DNA from: JBMZCV01 sp049613665
GTDB taxonomy: Bacteria; Bacteroidota; Bacteroidia; Chitinophagales; UBA2359
Length of the DNA stretch: 33,970 nucleotides
Assembly: GCA_049613665.1 (NCBI GenBank)
Contig: JBMZCV010000039.1
Location: 1 to 33,970, forward strand
Direction of reading: 5' to 3'
The translations under genes and the position numbers were made by a program. Positions 7,243 through 14,516 of the stretch are shown here, one piece after another. Position 1 is the first letter of the stretch. The number at the start of each line of letters is the position of its first letter. The notes beneath the pieces are model-generated. The model searched no databases, was not told where the DNA came from, and worked only from the letters and a program-made list of their open reading frames with translations.

Positions 7243-8956
7243 TCGCCACCTCCTTTCTATATTTTTTAGCTTGTGCGGCTAATACCGAAAACTTATTTGA
7301 CAATGTCTTTTTGTAGCCAAATCGAGCGTGTCGTACATTGTATTTCTTTTGGAAATTCAGGCCAGAGTGCATCGGCGATAAGTTTCCAAAATCTAAACCT
7401 ACCAAACCGTATTTAACATTCGTTTTTGCAATAGTTAGGGCCGCTTTGACCATTAGCTGGTGTTCGGCTTTTTTGTGGTTCAAATCATGCTCATAAGTGT
7501 AGCGTTCAAAGGCTGAACTTGCACTTCTAAACTCTGCAAAAACTTGTTGTAATAAACGCTCATTTTCCTTGTCAATTTTCGGATGCTTTGAATCGTTTTT
7601 AATTTGTCTTTTTTGCGTCTTTTTTTTGTCGGTATTGGACAAATTTTTTTCGTTTGCATCTGCTTGATTATCAGCATTTTGCAAATCATTCGTATTCGTG
7701 TTTTCTGTCGGTTTTTCGGCTGGAATTTCGGTCGATTTTTCTGCCGTTTTTTCGTCTAAAATTTCGTGATTATTTAGGTGTCGATTTATGGCTTCTTCGT
7801 GGGCTTCGTTTGGCGGCGGTGCAACTTGTTTACTTGGGTCATAGCTTGCACTAACAGGAATTGGTACTAGGCCAGATGCAAAGGCTAAACTATCAAAATT
7901 TCGTTCCGCTTTATTTGGAATATTCATGTATATAGGCTTAATGCCGCTACCATTTTGAAATAGCACTATCAGAAAAGTACCTATTATCACGCCTATTACT
8001 GAAAAGATACTTATCATTGGCAGCCAGCCTTCCAAGCGTTTGTTTCGCACTATTGTTTTTGCATTTTTGGCTTTTTGATAGCCTAGATTTGTCGCCATAA
8101 TGTCGCCGTAGGTTGTTTCAATTTTCGTTTTTTGAGTATTGAGTGCCAACTGTGCTGTTTCTATTTTAGCCATTGTTTTGTCGGTCAATTTCTTTTTTTC
8201 GCTCTCGGCTTTTGCAGCAGCGGCAGCAATTTTCCTATCAATTTTGTTGATTTGATTTACTGCCCACACGCTATTGGGGTTTTCTTTTAAGTGCTTTTGA
8301 AATGGCTTTTTTTGTAAGCCAATAGCCGCAGCATCTTTTTTTAGCTTGCTATCGATGCTTTGTTTTTGGCTTAGTAGCTGCTTTTCAAAATCGGCTTTTG
8401 TTGCATTGAAATGTTTGGTTTTTGTATCAATGGCTGTTTGTTGCTTTTTTTCGTTTTCGCTTATATCAAGCGGCGGCGGCTCATTTGATATGGCGACAGC
8501 AATTTCCTCGCCGCCCCACATACTTGATGAGCCGTTGATGATGCTGCTGAAAACAGCGAAAAAGAACACGGCAAAAAACATAGCTACATATTCGCCGTTT
8601 TTGAAATTGAAAGAAAGCAATTGTCGCCAGCTTACAAGCAAAGCTTCTTTGCCACCTTTTTCAAACATAACTACCACCAACATTCCCAAGAATAAGGAAA
8701 TGACATAATTTAAGTGATAAGGCAAAACAGGCATCTTGTTGAAAGCCGTTAGGAAAAACACGACCAACGAAGTTGTGCCGCTTATGAGTTGGCAAACTAA
8801 AATAAAAGTATGCAGCTTGCTTGCAAAACCGTAATAGACATTGTAAAATTCTCGGTCTGTCGGATTGGAATATTCTATTTTTTGATAATGGTAAGTAGGG
8901 GAGTTGTTTTTTGTGGCGTTCTTACCAAATGACCACCATTTTTTCTTTTCACTCAT
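7235..8956 (-). CDS. Multi-spanning membrane protein with long coiled coil (573 aa)
   Basis: First gene of the left operon. Predicted topology: membrane spans at about 48-71, 80-98 and 122-141; a long Lys/Ala/Gln-rich coiled coil (about 165-300); a further span at about 315-340; a low-complexity Glu/Pro/Thr/Asn linker (about 400-450); and a basic, helical C-terminal domain (about 475-573) with Tyr/Arg-rich sequence. No transporter or ATPase motif is visible. It could be a membrane scaffold or assembly protein, or a membrane-resident virion protein. It starts downstream of the structured intergenic region 8957-9212, which probably controls it. Confidence 0.85.
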   Translation of the reverse strand: MSEKKKWWSFGKNATKNNSPTYHYQKIEYSNPTDREFYNVYYGFASKLHTFILVCQLISGTTSLVVFFLTAFNKMPVLPYHLNYVISLFLGMLVVVMFEKGGKEALLVSWRQLLSFNFKNGEYVAMFFAVFFFAVFSSIINGSSSMWGGEEIAVAISNEPPPLDISENEKKQQTAIDTKTKHFNATKADFEKQLLSQKQSIDSKLKKDAAAIGLQKKPFQKHLKENPNSVWAVNQINKIDRKIAAAAAKAESEKKKLTDKTMAKIETAQLALNTQKTKIETTYGDIMATNLGYQKAKNAKTIVRNKRLEGWLPMISIFSVIGVIIGTFLIVLFQNGSGIKPIYMNIPNKAERNFDSLAFASGLVPIPVSASYDPSKQVAPPPNEAHEEAINRHLNNHEILDEKTAEKSTEIPAEKPTENTNTNDLQNADNQADANEKNLSNTDKKKTQKRQIKNDSKHPKIDKENERLLQQVFAEFRSASSAFERYTYEHDLNHKKAEHQLMVKAALTIAKTNVKYGLVGLDFGNLSPMHSGLNFQKKYNVRHARFGYKKTLSNKFSVLAAQAKKYRKEVANV

Positions 8957-8995
8957 GACTTAGTATCTTTTTGTTAAAGAGGAGATGTAAAAATA

Positions 8996-9032
8996 GCCTA
9001 GACTTTCAAAAGGTGGGGAATGAAAGCTAGGC
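8996..9032. promoter_or_regulatory. Stem-loop with a loop complementary to downstream sequence
   Basis: GCCTAG-a-CTTTC (8996-9007) pairs with GAAAGCTAGGC (9022-9032). The loop holds AAAAGGTGGG (9008-9017), whose exact complement CCCACCTTTT lies at 9147-9156. The loop could therefore form a pseudoknot or kissing contact, on either strand. It sits just upstream of the 573-aa gene. Confidence 0.6.
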
Positions 9033-9173
9033 GATATACTAAGTTTTTTAACTAACTGCGTTTAAACAGTTTTTAAAAATGAAAATGTTTTTTTTGACTT
9101 TACTATTTTCTTATGCAAATGTTAAATAAATACTTGAAATAAAAGTCCCACCTTTTAAATCCTTAGTATATCG
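9008..9173. repeat. Two interlocking inverted repeats (A-B-A'-B')
   Basis: A: AAAAGGTGGG (9008-9017) with complement at 9147-9156. B: CGATATACTAAG (9032-9043) with complement CTTAGTATATCG at 9162-9173. The order A-B-A'-B' is that of a pseudoknot rather than nested hairpins. Between them lies the 29-bp repeat copy 2. The whole 8957-9212 gap holds no gene I can support and looks regulatory. Confidence 0.75.
9088..9116. repeat. 29-bp direct repeat, copy 2
   Basis: Exact copy of 91-119, same orientation, located inside the interlocking inverted repeats between the left and middle operons. Sharing it with the integrase upstream region suggests one regulator or recombinase recognises both. Confidence 0.9.
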
Positions 9174-9212
9174 ACAATGGCAAATATACATCAAATACTC
9201 AACATTTACAAG

Positions 9213-9449
9213 TTATTTTGTCTTTTTTGCATCTTTTTTTTCATCTGTTACAACTATTTCTTTCGCATCACTAAAAAAACGCCTTGTTACGTTGTTTCTG
9301 TAAAGGCGACCCAATGTGCCTGCTTCGGTTTGTGTAGTATCTTGTACTACACTACAATTTATTTGATGACTCGGAGGCGGTGCTGGCGGTGCTTCATGGG
9401 TTTCTACACTAAGGAGGCTAGTTATTATGATTGGTATTAGTTTAATCAT
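9213..9449 (-). CDS. Small secreted or membrane-anchored Pro-rich protein (78 aa)
   Basis: A short hydrophobic N-terminus (MIKLIPIIITSLLS) is followed by a Pro-rich stretch (EAPPAPPPSH) and a basic, charged tail. There is no consensus lipobox before its single Cys. It lies directly after a small coiled-coil membrane protein. The pairing of a membrane coiled-coil protein and a Pro-rich exported protein loosely recalls Rz/Rz1 spanins, but the missing lipobox weakens this. Last gene of the middle block. Confidence 0.6.
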   Translation of the reverse strand: MIKLIPIIITSLLSVETHEAPPAPPPSHQINCSVVQDTTQTEAGTLGRLYRNNVTRRFFSDAKEIVVTDEKKDAKKTK

Positions 9450-9456
9450 CGGCTTG

Positions 9457-9693
9457 CTATTTTTCGAGTTGTTTGTTTATTATTTCAAGTACGTTTTCTA
9501 TTTGGGTAAGGTGTTTTTGTTTTGTGGTATTTTCTAGCTTTTTGGCTTCGCTATATCGGTTTATACAAGTTGTTATTTTTGATGTGATATTTATGAGTGT
9601 ATATCCCAAAATAGCAGATGCCATAAGTAGTATGAAACCAGCGAAAATGTCGAGTTGTGTTAGTGTTGCTACTTGCAAATATAATTTAATCAT
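9457..9693 (-). CDS. Small membrane protein with coiled-coil tail (78 aa)
   Basis: One membrane span (about 16-37, GFILLMASAILGYTLINI) followed by a charged helix to the end. It has the architecture of the 95- and 97-aa proteins of the left operon. It starts 2 nt after the stop of the TIR-like gene. Family unknown; holin, spanin or virion membrane roles are all possible. Confidence 0.7.
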   Translation of the reverse strand: MIKLYLQVATLTQLDIFAGFILLMASAILGYTLINITSKITTCINRYSEAKKLENTTKQKHLTQIENVLEIINKQLEK

Positions 9694-9695
9694 TC

Positions 9696-10157
9696 TTAAA
9701 TTTCAAGTTTTAATAGCACTAATAGCAATTTTAATTCTATCAAAAGGTTGTTGGGAGGCTTTTTTAGTTTTAGAATTTCGCAAATCTTATTGGCCAACTT
9801 TACATAGGCTAATTCGTTTTGCATTGAAAGTGCTATTTGTGTGAAGTAAAATTCATGTTTCGGTTCGTGCTTTTCGTGTACCATTTCTATGTCTAATGGT
9901 CGTAGTTGTACGAATAATAATTTGCAAGGGTGTTGTAAGAATTTTGTAATGTCGTATTCATGGATAAAATCGCTGCTCAATAGCACTATGCTAATATCGG
10001 CTTGGGCGATATACTCAAAAGGGGATAGGAGCAGCTCGTGGGCGAGGGTTTGGCTGGGGTGTAATATTTCTACATCGGCAAGACGCAAGTGTTTGATGAT
10101 GGTTTTCGCAAATTCATCATCTATGCCTGCGTTGCTGATGTAGATTTTCTTTTTCAT
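9696..10157 (-). CDS. TIR-like domain protein (153 aa)
   Basis: The first ~115 residues follow a TIR-type pattern: strand A with KIYISNAGIDDEFAKTI, a 'L...ADVEILHPS' second strand, then 'YIAQADISIVLLSSDFI' and later hydrophobic strands 'KLLFVQLRPLD'. TIR domains act as signalling adaptors or as NADases in bacterial defence. I see no clear catalytic Glu in the usual position, so this may be a binding or decoy version. The C-terminus is Leu-rich (LLIELKLLLVLLKLEI) and could be a tail anchor. It lies between a ParB-like gene and small membrane genes. The TIR call is from pattern alone; a nucleoside-deoxyribosyltransferase-like fold is an alternative. Confidence 0.6.
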   Translation of the reverse strand: MKKKIYISNAGIDDEFAKTIIKHLRLADVEILHPSQTLAHELLLSPFEYIAQADISIVLLSSDFIHEYDITKFLQHPCKLLFVQLRPLDIEMVHEKHEPKHEFYFTQIALSMQNELAYVKLANKICEILKLKKPPNNLLIELKLLLVLLKLEI

Positions 10158-10164
10158 CTTTTTT

Positions 10165-11838
10165 TTATGATATTATTTTGTAAGCAGCATAAAAAGCGGC
10201 TGCATACGGCAAATATTTTAGTGGCGATTCGGCTGTGCTTCCTATTTTGGTTACATAATCTTTATATCCATTCAAAGCATTAGCTGCTACTTGTTTTACA
10301 TCTTCAAACGGCGAGTGTAAATATAGATATGCCATATTGCCCACCCTTGTGGCGTTCCATTGCTCAAAATTATCTTTATCTTCTTCTCCGCCAAAAGCTG
10401 AAATTATGGCTTCATGGTTATTTGCAATTTCCATACAAACACCATCTGCATATTTTGCCTGTTCCTGTATAGGATAAAATGCAATAGCTTTTCTAATTTT
10501 TTTTCTGTGTTTTAAATTCACGTTATTGTTGTTTTTTGTTAATCCATTTATACCAAAAGCATCATCTAATGTGAGGGTTCGCTGTTGGGCATCTTCCATT
10601 TGCTTACTTTTCTTTTTCAAATGGTTTAGTTTTTGCTCGGCTCGTATCACGGCGTTATCATATTTCGGCATGATACGTTTGATATTGGCTGCTTGTATTT
10701 CGGCAGTATCATTGCGTTTTGCGATGCTTTGCAGTTTATTGCGTTTTGCGATGCTTTGCAGTTTTAGGTCTCTTATTTGCTTGGCTTCTCGCAAGTCTCG
10801 CTGGGCATTTGCCAACATTATTTTGTAGTTGTCTAATACGGCTTCGACTCGTTTTGCATTTTTTAGGTTCAAAATGGCATTGGGGCCAAAATCGCTATCG
10901 ACTGTTCGGCGTTCTACTATTTTTCGGATAAACTTGGAAAATTCGGCGTTGCGTCTAAATTTTGCACGGTTTTTTGTTTGTATCAAAAAATCGTACATTT
11001 CATCTTCGTGCAAGTTTGACAAGTTCGGCAGGCGTTTTCTAGTGAAGCCGAGCCAAGCTGCTGTGCTTTCGGCTATGCGTCTGCTATTGGCTTCGGCATT
11101 TTGTAGGCGGCCAGCAGCGTTTAATGCTTTGCCGTTTGGGTTCAAATACATATAGCTTAGTATAGTGCTGGCATTTTTGCCTTCGTATTCTTTTGCTGTA
11201 CGTTCTATTTTTGCCAAGTTTGTGCCGTTAGCCATTAGTATTCTGTAATAATTGGCTCGTTCTATGATAGTCTCTGGTGTGCTTAGGGTGTTGCTCATTA
11301 GTGCAATGGTCATCGCTTCTTCGTAGGTAGCATCAATAATTTTAACAGGAGCTCTACCAAAACCTCTTCCGTTTACTCTTATTTTTTTTGCATACAATCG
11401 TTTAAAAGCTTCTAAACGACTATGAGAAGCTAAAACATAAGTGCGTTTATTTTGTGGGTTTCTCCACAAAAGAAATGCGTCTAGTATTTCCCAACGAAAA
11501 GTGCCATTTTCAACAGCTCTAATAATACGCTGTACACTTTCTTCGCTAAATGCTTGTTTTCGTTGTTGAAAACTTTTAGTATCAATGTGTATTTTGTCTA
11601 AAGGTCGCCATTGAACAAAGGCACATTCTATTCGCTGAATAAGGGATAAGCGTTTTGGATTTTTCACGCCACCTCGTGTTCGACAGGGTCGATGTTTGGC
11701 TGTGCTAAAACTACCATCGTTGCAAGCAGTAACTTTGCGAAGTTGCTCTTTGGTTACTATTGCACCAATTCGGCGACCACCATTTACTTTTTTGTTTACG
11801 ACTGCAAATGTGCCTGCTGCTAATAAAAAAGGTATCAT
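10165..11838 (-). CDS. ParB-like-domain protein with hydrophobic ends (557 aa)
   Basis: The start at 11838 (MIPFLLAAG) is preferred over an upstream ATG at 11871 because an A-rich leader precedes it. A short N-terminal hydrophobic segment is followed by a Cys-containing basic region and then a ParB/sulfiredoxin-like domain (about 75-150): 'WRPLDKIHID', 'FQQR', 'ILDAFLLWRNP' and 'YVLASHSRLEAFKRL', the last like the GHxR box. The middle is helical and basic with coiled coils (about 330-430), including a perfect tandem repeat of nine residues. The C-terminus ends in a hydrophobic segment (LKYLPYAAAFYAAYKI). ParB-like domains bind or cleave DNA or hydrolyse CTP. Combined with membrane anchors, it could tether the genome to a membrane or be a packaged DNA protein; both are inference. 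Confidence 0.75.
   Translation of the reverse strand: MIPFLLAAGTFAVVNKKVNGGRRIGAIVTKEQLRKVTACNDGSFSTAKHRPCRTRGGVKNPKRLSLIQRIECAFVQWRPLDKIHIDTKSFQQRKQAFSEESVQRIIRAVENGTFRWEILDAFLLWRNPQNKRTYVLASHSRLEAFKRLYAKKIRVNGRGFGRAPVKIIDATYEEAMTIALMSNTLSTPETIIERANYYRILMANGTNLAKIERTAKEYEGKNASTILSYMYLNPNGKALNAAGRLQNAEANSRRIAESTAAWLGFTRKRLPNLSNLHEDEMYDFLIQTKNRAKFRRNAEFSKFIRKIVERRTVDSDFGPNAILNLKNAKRVEAVLDNYKIMLANAQRDLREAKQIRDLKLQSIAKRNKLQSIAKRNDTAEIQAANIKRIMPKYDNAVIRAEQKLNHLKKKSKQMEDAQQRTLTLDDAFGINGLTKNNNNVNLKHRKKIRKAIAFYPIQEQAKYADGVCMEIANNHEAIISAFGGEEDKDNFEQWNATRVGNMAYLYLHSPFEDVKQVAANALNGYKDYVTKIGSTAESPLKYLPYAAAFYAAYKIIS
10711..10764. repeat. 27-bp perfect tandem repeat (2 copies)
   Basis: Units 10711-10737 and 10738-10764 are identical. 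They encode a nine-residue unit (KLQSIAKRN) repeated in the helical part of the ParB-like protein. In-frame, hence tolerated; probably a recent slippage duplication. Confidence 0.92.
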
Positions 11839-11883
11839 AATTTCTTTTTTTTCTATGAAATTTGAGAGCAAGAATAATTAAAA

Positions 11884-12630
11884 TTAAGCACTAAAAGAAC
11901 CACCATGTTCTACATAAAAGTCTCTCAATTCGTTCATTGACCGAGTAGGCTGACCATAAGGCGAGCCTGGCAATGATGCCCAAATTTTATTTATTTTGTA
12001 AATTGCTGCGTCAAAATTTCCATTTTCTACATCTTGAATAGCATTTTTTTGAGCTATTAAATGAATGGCAGCATTATCCTGTCCAGCCTTATCAAACTTT
12101 GAGTTAGGATATTTATTTTTTATACCTATCCAAGTAGGTTTTATAATTTGGTATGCTCCAGCAGCCGTGCTTTTGCAGCCAGCCGATAAGCCTGCATTTG
12201 TGCAATAGCTGCTAGGCAGTAATTTGCCAGTCCATTCTCCTGTAATCGCTGGGTGGTCACTAAAGTTTTGAATAATATGGTCATAGCCATAAGTAACAGA
12301 ATAAGGGTTGCTTTCACGATATGTACCTTCAGCAAATTGAATAACTTTTAGAAACGCATCAACATTCAAAAAGCTACTTGGAACGCCTGTTGGGGTTGTG
12401 GTAATATTTCCATCTTCCCAATATGGATAATCATTGTCTATTGTTGGGTTGCTGCTTGGGTTTGTATCTAAATATTGTGGGTGTATAAGTGGGCCGCCTG
12501 TATCGACATAACCACCATCTAAACTAGGCAGCGTATTGGGGCCATCATAAGGTCGGCCCGTTTGATTTGAGCCGCTTGTAAGGAGTTTGAAACTTAATAT
12601 TAAACCTCCCACTAAAAATAGTTGCTTCAT
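11884..12630 (-). CDS. Lambda R-like endolysin (GH104 lytic transglycosylase) with N-terminal anchor
   Basis: Peptidoglycan-degrading enzyme. Similarity to phage lambda endolysin R is visible along residues 90-245: 'FAEGT' with E101 as candidate catalytic Glu, 'YGYD', 'FSDHP', 'KSTAAGAYQ', 'QDNAAIHLIAQ' and 'NKIWASLPGSPYGQ'. Lambda R has the near-identical stretch IWASLPGAGYGQ. An extra loop with two Cys (143 and 152) lies between 'SDHP' and 'KSTAAG'. Residues 1-20 are hydrophobic, followed by a Pro/Asp/Asn-rich linker (20-85), so the enzyme is exported or membrane-tethered, unlike lambda R. It lies just after an internal terminator, which may set its expression level. Confidence 0.9.
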   Translation of the reverse strand: MKQLFLVGGLILSFKLLTSGSNQTGRPYDGPNTLPSLDGGYVDTGGPLIHPQYLDTNPSSNPTIDNDYPYWEDGNITTTPTGVPSSFLNVDAFLKVIQFAEGTYRESNPYSVTYGYDHIIQNFSDHPAITGEWTGKLLPSSYCTNAGLSAGCKSTAAGAYQIIKPTWIGIKNKYPNSKFDKAGQDNAAIHLIAQKNAIQDVENGNFDAAIYKINKIWASLPGSPYGQPTRSMNELRDFYVEHGGSFSA

Positions 12631-12644
12631 GTTCTATTGTATTT

Positions 12645-12685
12645 AAAAAAATAGCACAAAATTCTTGTTTAAAAATTTTGTGCTA
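12645..12685 (-). terminator. Minus-strand intrinsic terminator upstream of the endolysin gene
   Basis: TAGCACAAAATT (12652-12663) pairs perfectly with AATTTTGTGCTA (12674-12685). Seven T's follow on the minus strand (12645-12651). It overlaps the stop of the 59-aa gene and would reduce read-through into the endolysin gene. Confidence 0.85.
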
Positions 12686-12862
12686 CTTTATTTTATATTT
12701 TTTGCGGCGTTGTCTTGTTACAATATCTTCGTAATAATATTGTTTTGTTGCGATGTTATAGACTTCTATGGTTCGCTCGTCCATTTGAGTGATTAGTATT
12801 CGGTCGCCTTTCGGCTTGCCGACCATATATCCTATATAAGTAGCTAAGACAAAGGCCCACAT
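12683..12862 (-). CDS. Small membrane protein (59 aa)
   Basis: Short gene read directly: it begins MWAFVLATYIGYMVGKPKGD, a short hydrophobic segment followed by a basic, Tyr-rich tail (QYYYEDIVTRQRRKK). It starts 2 nt after the stop of the upstream gene and fills a gap that otherwise holds no gene. The N-terminal hydrophobic segment matches the theme of the surrounding proteins. No family recognised. Confidence 0.7.
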   Translation of the reverse strand: MWAFVLATYIGYMVGKPKGDRILITQMDERTIEVYNIATKQYYYEDIVTRQRRKKYKIK

Positions 12863-12864
12863 TT

Positions 12865-13338
12865 CTAACTAATTTTTTTTGCGAAACGATAAACGATAAA
12901 AGCTATGGCTGTCGGTATAGCATATTTTGCTACTGTTGAAGCATAGTTTGCACCTTCGCTGGCGTTGTTTACGGTATCGGTCACGTTTTCGTTGGTGTTG
13001 ATGGCCGTATCTTGCCAATCATTTAATATGATATGACTTGTATCTAGCACTATTTGCTGCTGGCTCATATTGTAAATGTAATTCACAAACCAGCCGCCGT
13101 TTGGCCCAGTACAAGTTCTAAATTGCCAATCGGTAAAACCTACTTGCGACCATTTTGATTTCCATATACTTACTGCCGTTTCTAAACCGTAGGCGGCCAG
13201 CAGCTCGTCAAAATAAACGACCCAATGTTCACAAGTCCAGCTGTTGTCGTATCCCCACTCGTCATAGATAGGCTCGGACTCTGCCGTGATGCCGTAAGTA
13301 TTGATTAATGAGCCAATTCTGCGTTTTTTGTTTCTCAT
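12865..13338 (-). CDS. Tail-anchored protein of unknown function (157 aa)
   Basis: Trp/Tyr-rich soluble domain (about 20-100: 'WTCEHWVVYFDELLAAYG', 'IWKSKW', 'TGPNGGW') followed by a linker and a C-terminal membrane segment (about 133-152, VAKYAIPTAIAFIVYRF). Three Cys are not clustered. The tail anchor suggests it sits on a membrane with most of the protein on one side. Part of the compact virion-like block. Confidence 0.75.
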   Translation of the reverse strand: MRNKKRRIGSLINTYGITAESEPIYDEWGYDNSWTCEHWVVYFDELLAAYGLETAVSIWKSKWSQVGFTDWQFRTCTGPNGGWFVNYIYNMSQQQIVLDTSHIILNDWQDTAINTNENVTDTVNNASEGANYASTVAKYAIPTAIAFIVYRFAKKIS

Positions 13339-13347
13339 AGCTTTTAA

Positions 13348-13800
13348 TTACATAAAATCGCAATAGTTGTTATTATAACAATCCTCGTGCAAGTGTTGAT
13401 GCCAAGCATCACGGTAAGCAAACAAAGGATAGTTATTGCCGCTAATTCTGCCATTGCCATGATTACAGTTGCAATTGCCAACTGTACGTCTGCCGCCTCT
13501 TGTACTTAGAAAACCTCGATTTGTTGTAAACAACAATGGGTTTTTGTAAGGATTTGGGCGTGGTTCTGGACGTGTTGCAAATACTTGTGCAACAGGCCGA
13601 GGGTTGTAATAGGCTGGTTTTGGCACTCCAACAAAGCCTTCAGCATTTGCAAAAACTTGTGTTACAGGATGTGGATTGAAATTGTTTGCATTTGGAACAT
13701 CAAGATAATCTCCTGTATCAATATAAGCTTGTGGGGGAGGGATGTTTTTATTTCGGTTCAATAAATACAAACCACCTAACAGTATTAATGCTACATTCAT
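13348..13800 (-). CDS. N-anchored Pro/Asn-rich protein (150 aa)
   Basis: An N-terminal hydrophobic segment (MNVALILLGGLYLLNR) precedes a disordered Pro/Asn-rich region with an imperfect repeat: 'NNFNPHPVTQVFANAEGF' and 'AYYNPRPVAQVFAT', each preceded by V-P. A Gly/Asn/Cys-rich part (CNCNHGNG) and a His/Cys/Tyr-rich tail follow. The anchor resembles those of the next two upstream proteins. No enzyme motif; a structural virion role is plausible. Confidence 0.72.
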   Translation of the reverse strand: MNVALILLGGLYLLNRNKNIPPPQAYIDTGDYLDVPNANNFNPHPVTQVFANAEGFVGVPKPAYYNPRPVAQVFATRPEPRPNPYKNPLLFTTNRGFLSTRGGRRTVGNCNCNHGNGRISGNNYPLFAYRDAWHQHLHEDCYNNNYCDFM

Positions 13801-13815
13801 TGTTTTTTTGTTTTT

Positions 13816-14163
13816 TTAAGAAGAAAAAGCTTCTGGCCATGTTTCTTCAAAATAGTTGTAAAAATCAACACCTTCGGCATCTTCGGTATTGTTTTGGTCT
13901 TGGTGGTCTAAAATAACTTCAGTTAAGTTTGTCACGCTATCGGTAATAGGAGCAATGTTTGTCAAAATAGTATCTAATGTACCATTGCTACCATTATTTT
14001 GTTGTTGAGCGGCTGCATTGGCGGCTGCTTGTTGGTTTGCTAAATATTGTTGATAAGCTGCACCATTTGCACCACCGCTGCCGCCTGTGTTGTTGCTACT
14101 GCCTTGCGTTAAATAATATAACGCTCCAAGTATTATTGCACCACCTATTATTTTGTTGCCCAT
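13816..14163 (-). CDS. N-anchored low-complexity protein (115 aa)
   Basis: An N-terminal hydrophobic anchor (GGAIILGALYYLTQG) is followed by Gly/Asn/Ala/Gln low-complexity sequence and an acidic C-terminus. It overlaps the preceding gene by 16 nt. The type (short anchor plus flexible linker) is common among proteins embedded in a viral or cell membrane. No family recognised. Confidence 0.7.
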   Translation of the reverse strand: MGNKIIGGAIILGALYYLTQGSSNNTGGSGGANGAAYQQYLANQQAAANAAAQQQNNGSNGTLDTILTNIAPITDSVTNLTEVILDHQDQNNTEDAEGVDFYNYFEETWPEAFSS

Positions 14164-14516
14164 TTTTCGAGTTCGTTTTTCAAGAAATTAGCAAAAGTAT
14201 CTTTTTCAAGTTTTTTTGCGTAATTCTTGCATTGATTAATAAAACTATTCAAGCGTAAACACTCGGCAGTTTTTCGTTTTGCTTTTGTGTTTGGTCGTAC
14301 TTCAAAAGTATCTAATGCTTCGTTTATTGCATTTTCTGCTTTTGTAAAATCTTCTTTGCCTTTCTTTTTCAAATAATCGGCAACGGCTTCGACAAACTTT
14401 CGTTTTTGTTGGCAGCCATTGAAAACCAATTGTTTTGTTCCTTTCGGCTCACCGTTTTTTGTCTTTGTGTTGCCGTAAATGCTACTTTTTCCGTTTTGAA
14501 TTATCTTTGTCGCCAT
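14148..14516 (-). CDS. Basic hypothetical protein (122 aa)
   Basis: Lys-rich, helical, cytoplasmic-type protein (for example AVADYLKKKGKEDFTKAENAINEAL) without membrane segment or signal. It overlaps both neighbours (35 nt with the upstream gene, 16 nt with the downstream gene). The basic character would suit a nucleic-acid-associated protein, but no motif shows this. Confidence 0.7.
   Translation of the reverse strand: MATKIIQNGKSSIYGNTKTKNGEPKGTKQLVFNGCQQKRKFVEAVADYLKKKGKEDFTKAENAINEALDTFEVRPNTKAKRKTAECLRLNSFINQCKNYAKKLEKDTFANFLKNELEKWATK

Noticed and set aside
33..7676. 14-base match CTTGATTATCAGCA at 33-46 and about 7663-7676
   Set aside because: Matches of this length are expected by chance in a 34-kb AT-rich window, and the second copy is inside coding sequence.
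91..9116. 29-bp repeats as att sites of a separate 9-kb element
   Set aside because: The gene types, direction and style continue unchanged across 9.1 kb, and the second copy lies inside an intergenic control region. A nested element cannot be excluded but is not the simplest reading.
9177..9440. Plus-strand ORF of 87 aa downstream of the second 29-bp repeat
   Set aside because: The composition is Phe/Cys/Tyr-rich and looks like the antisense of the minus-strand 78-aa gene, which fits the operon. No plus-strand context supports it.
9213..9693. Rz/Rz1 spanin pair for the two 78-aa genes
   Set aside because: Topology is suggestive (coiled-coil membrane protein and Pro-rich exported protein), but the second protein has no lipobox Cys, so I did not name them as spanins.
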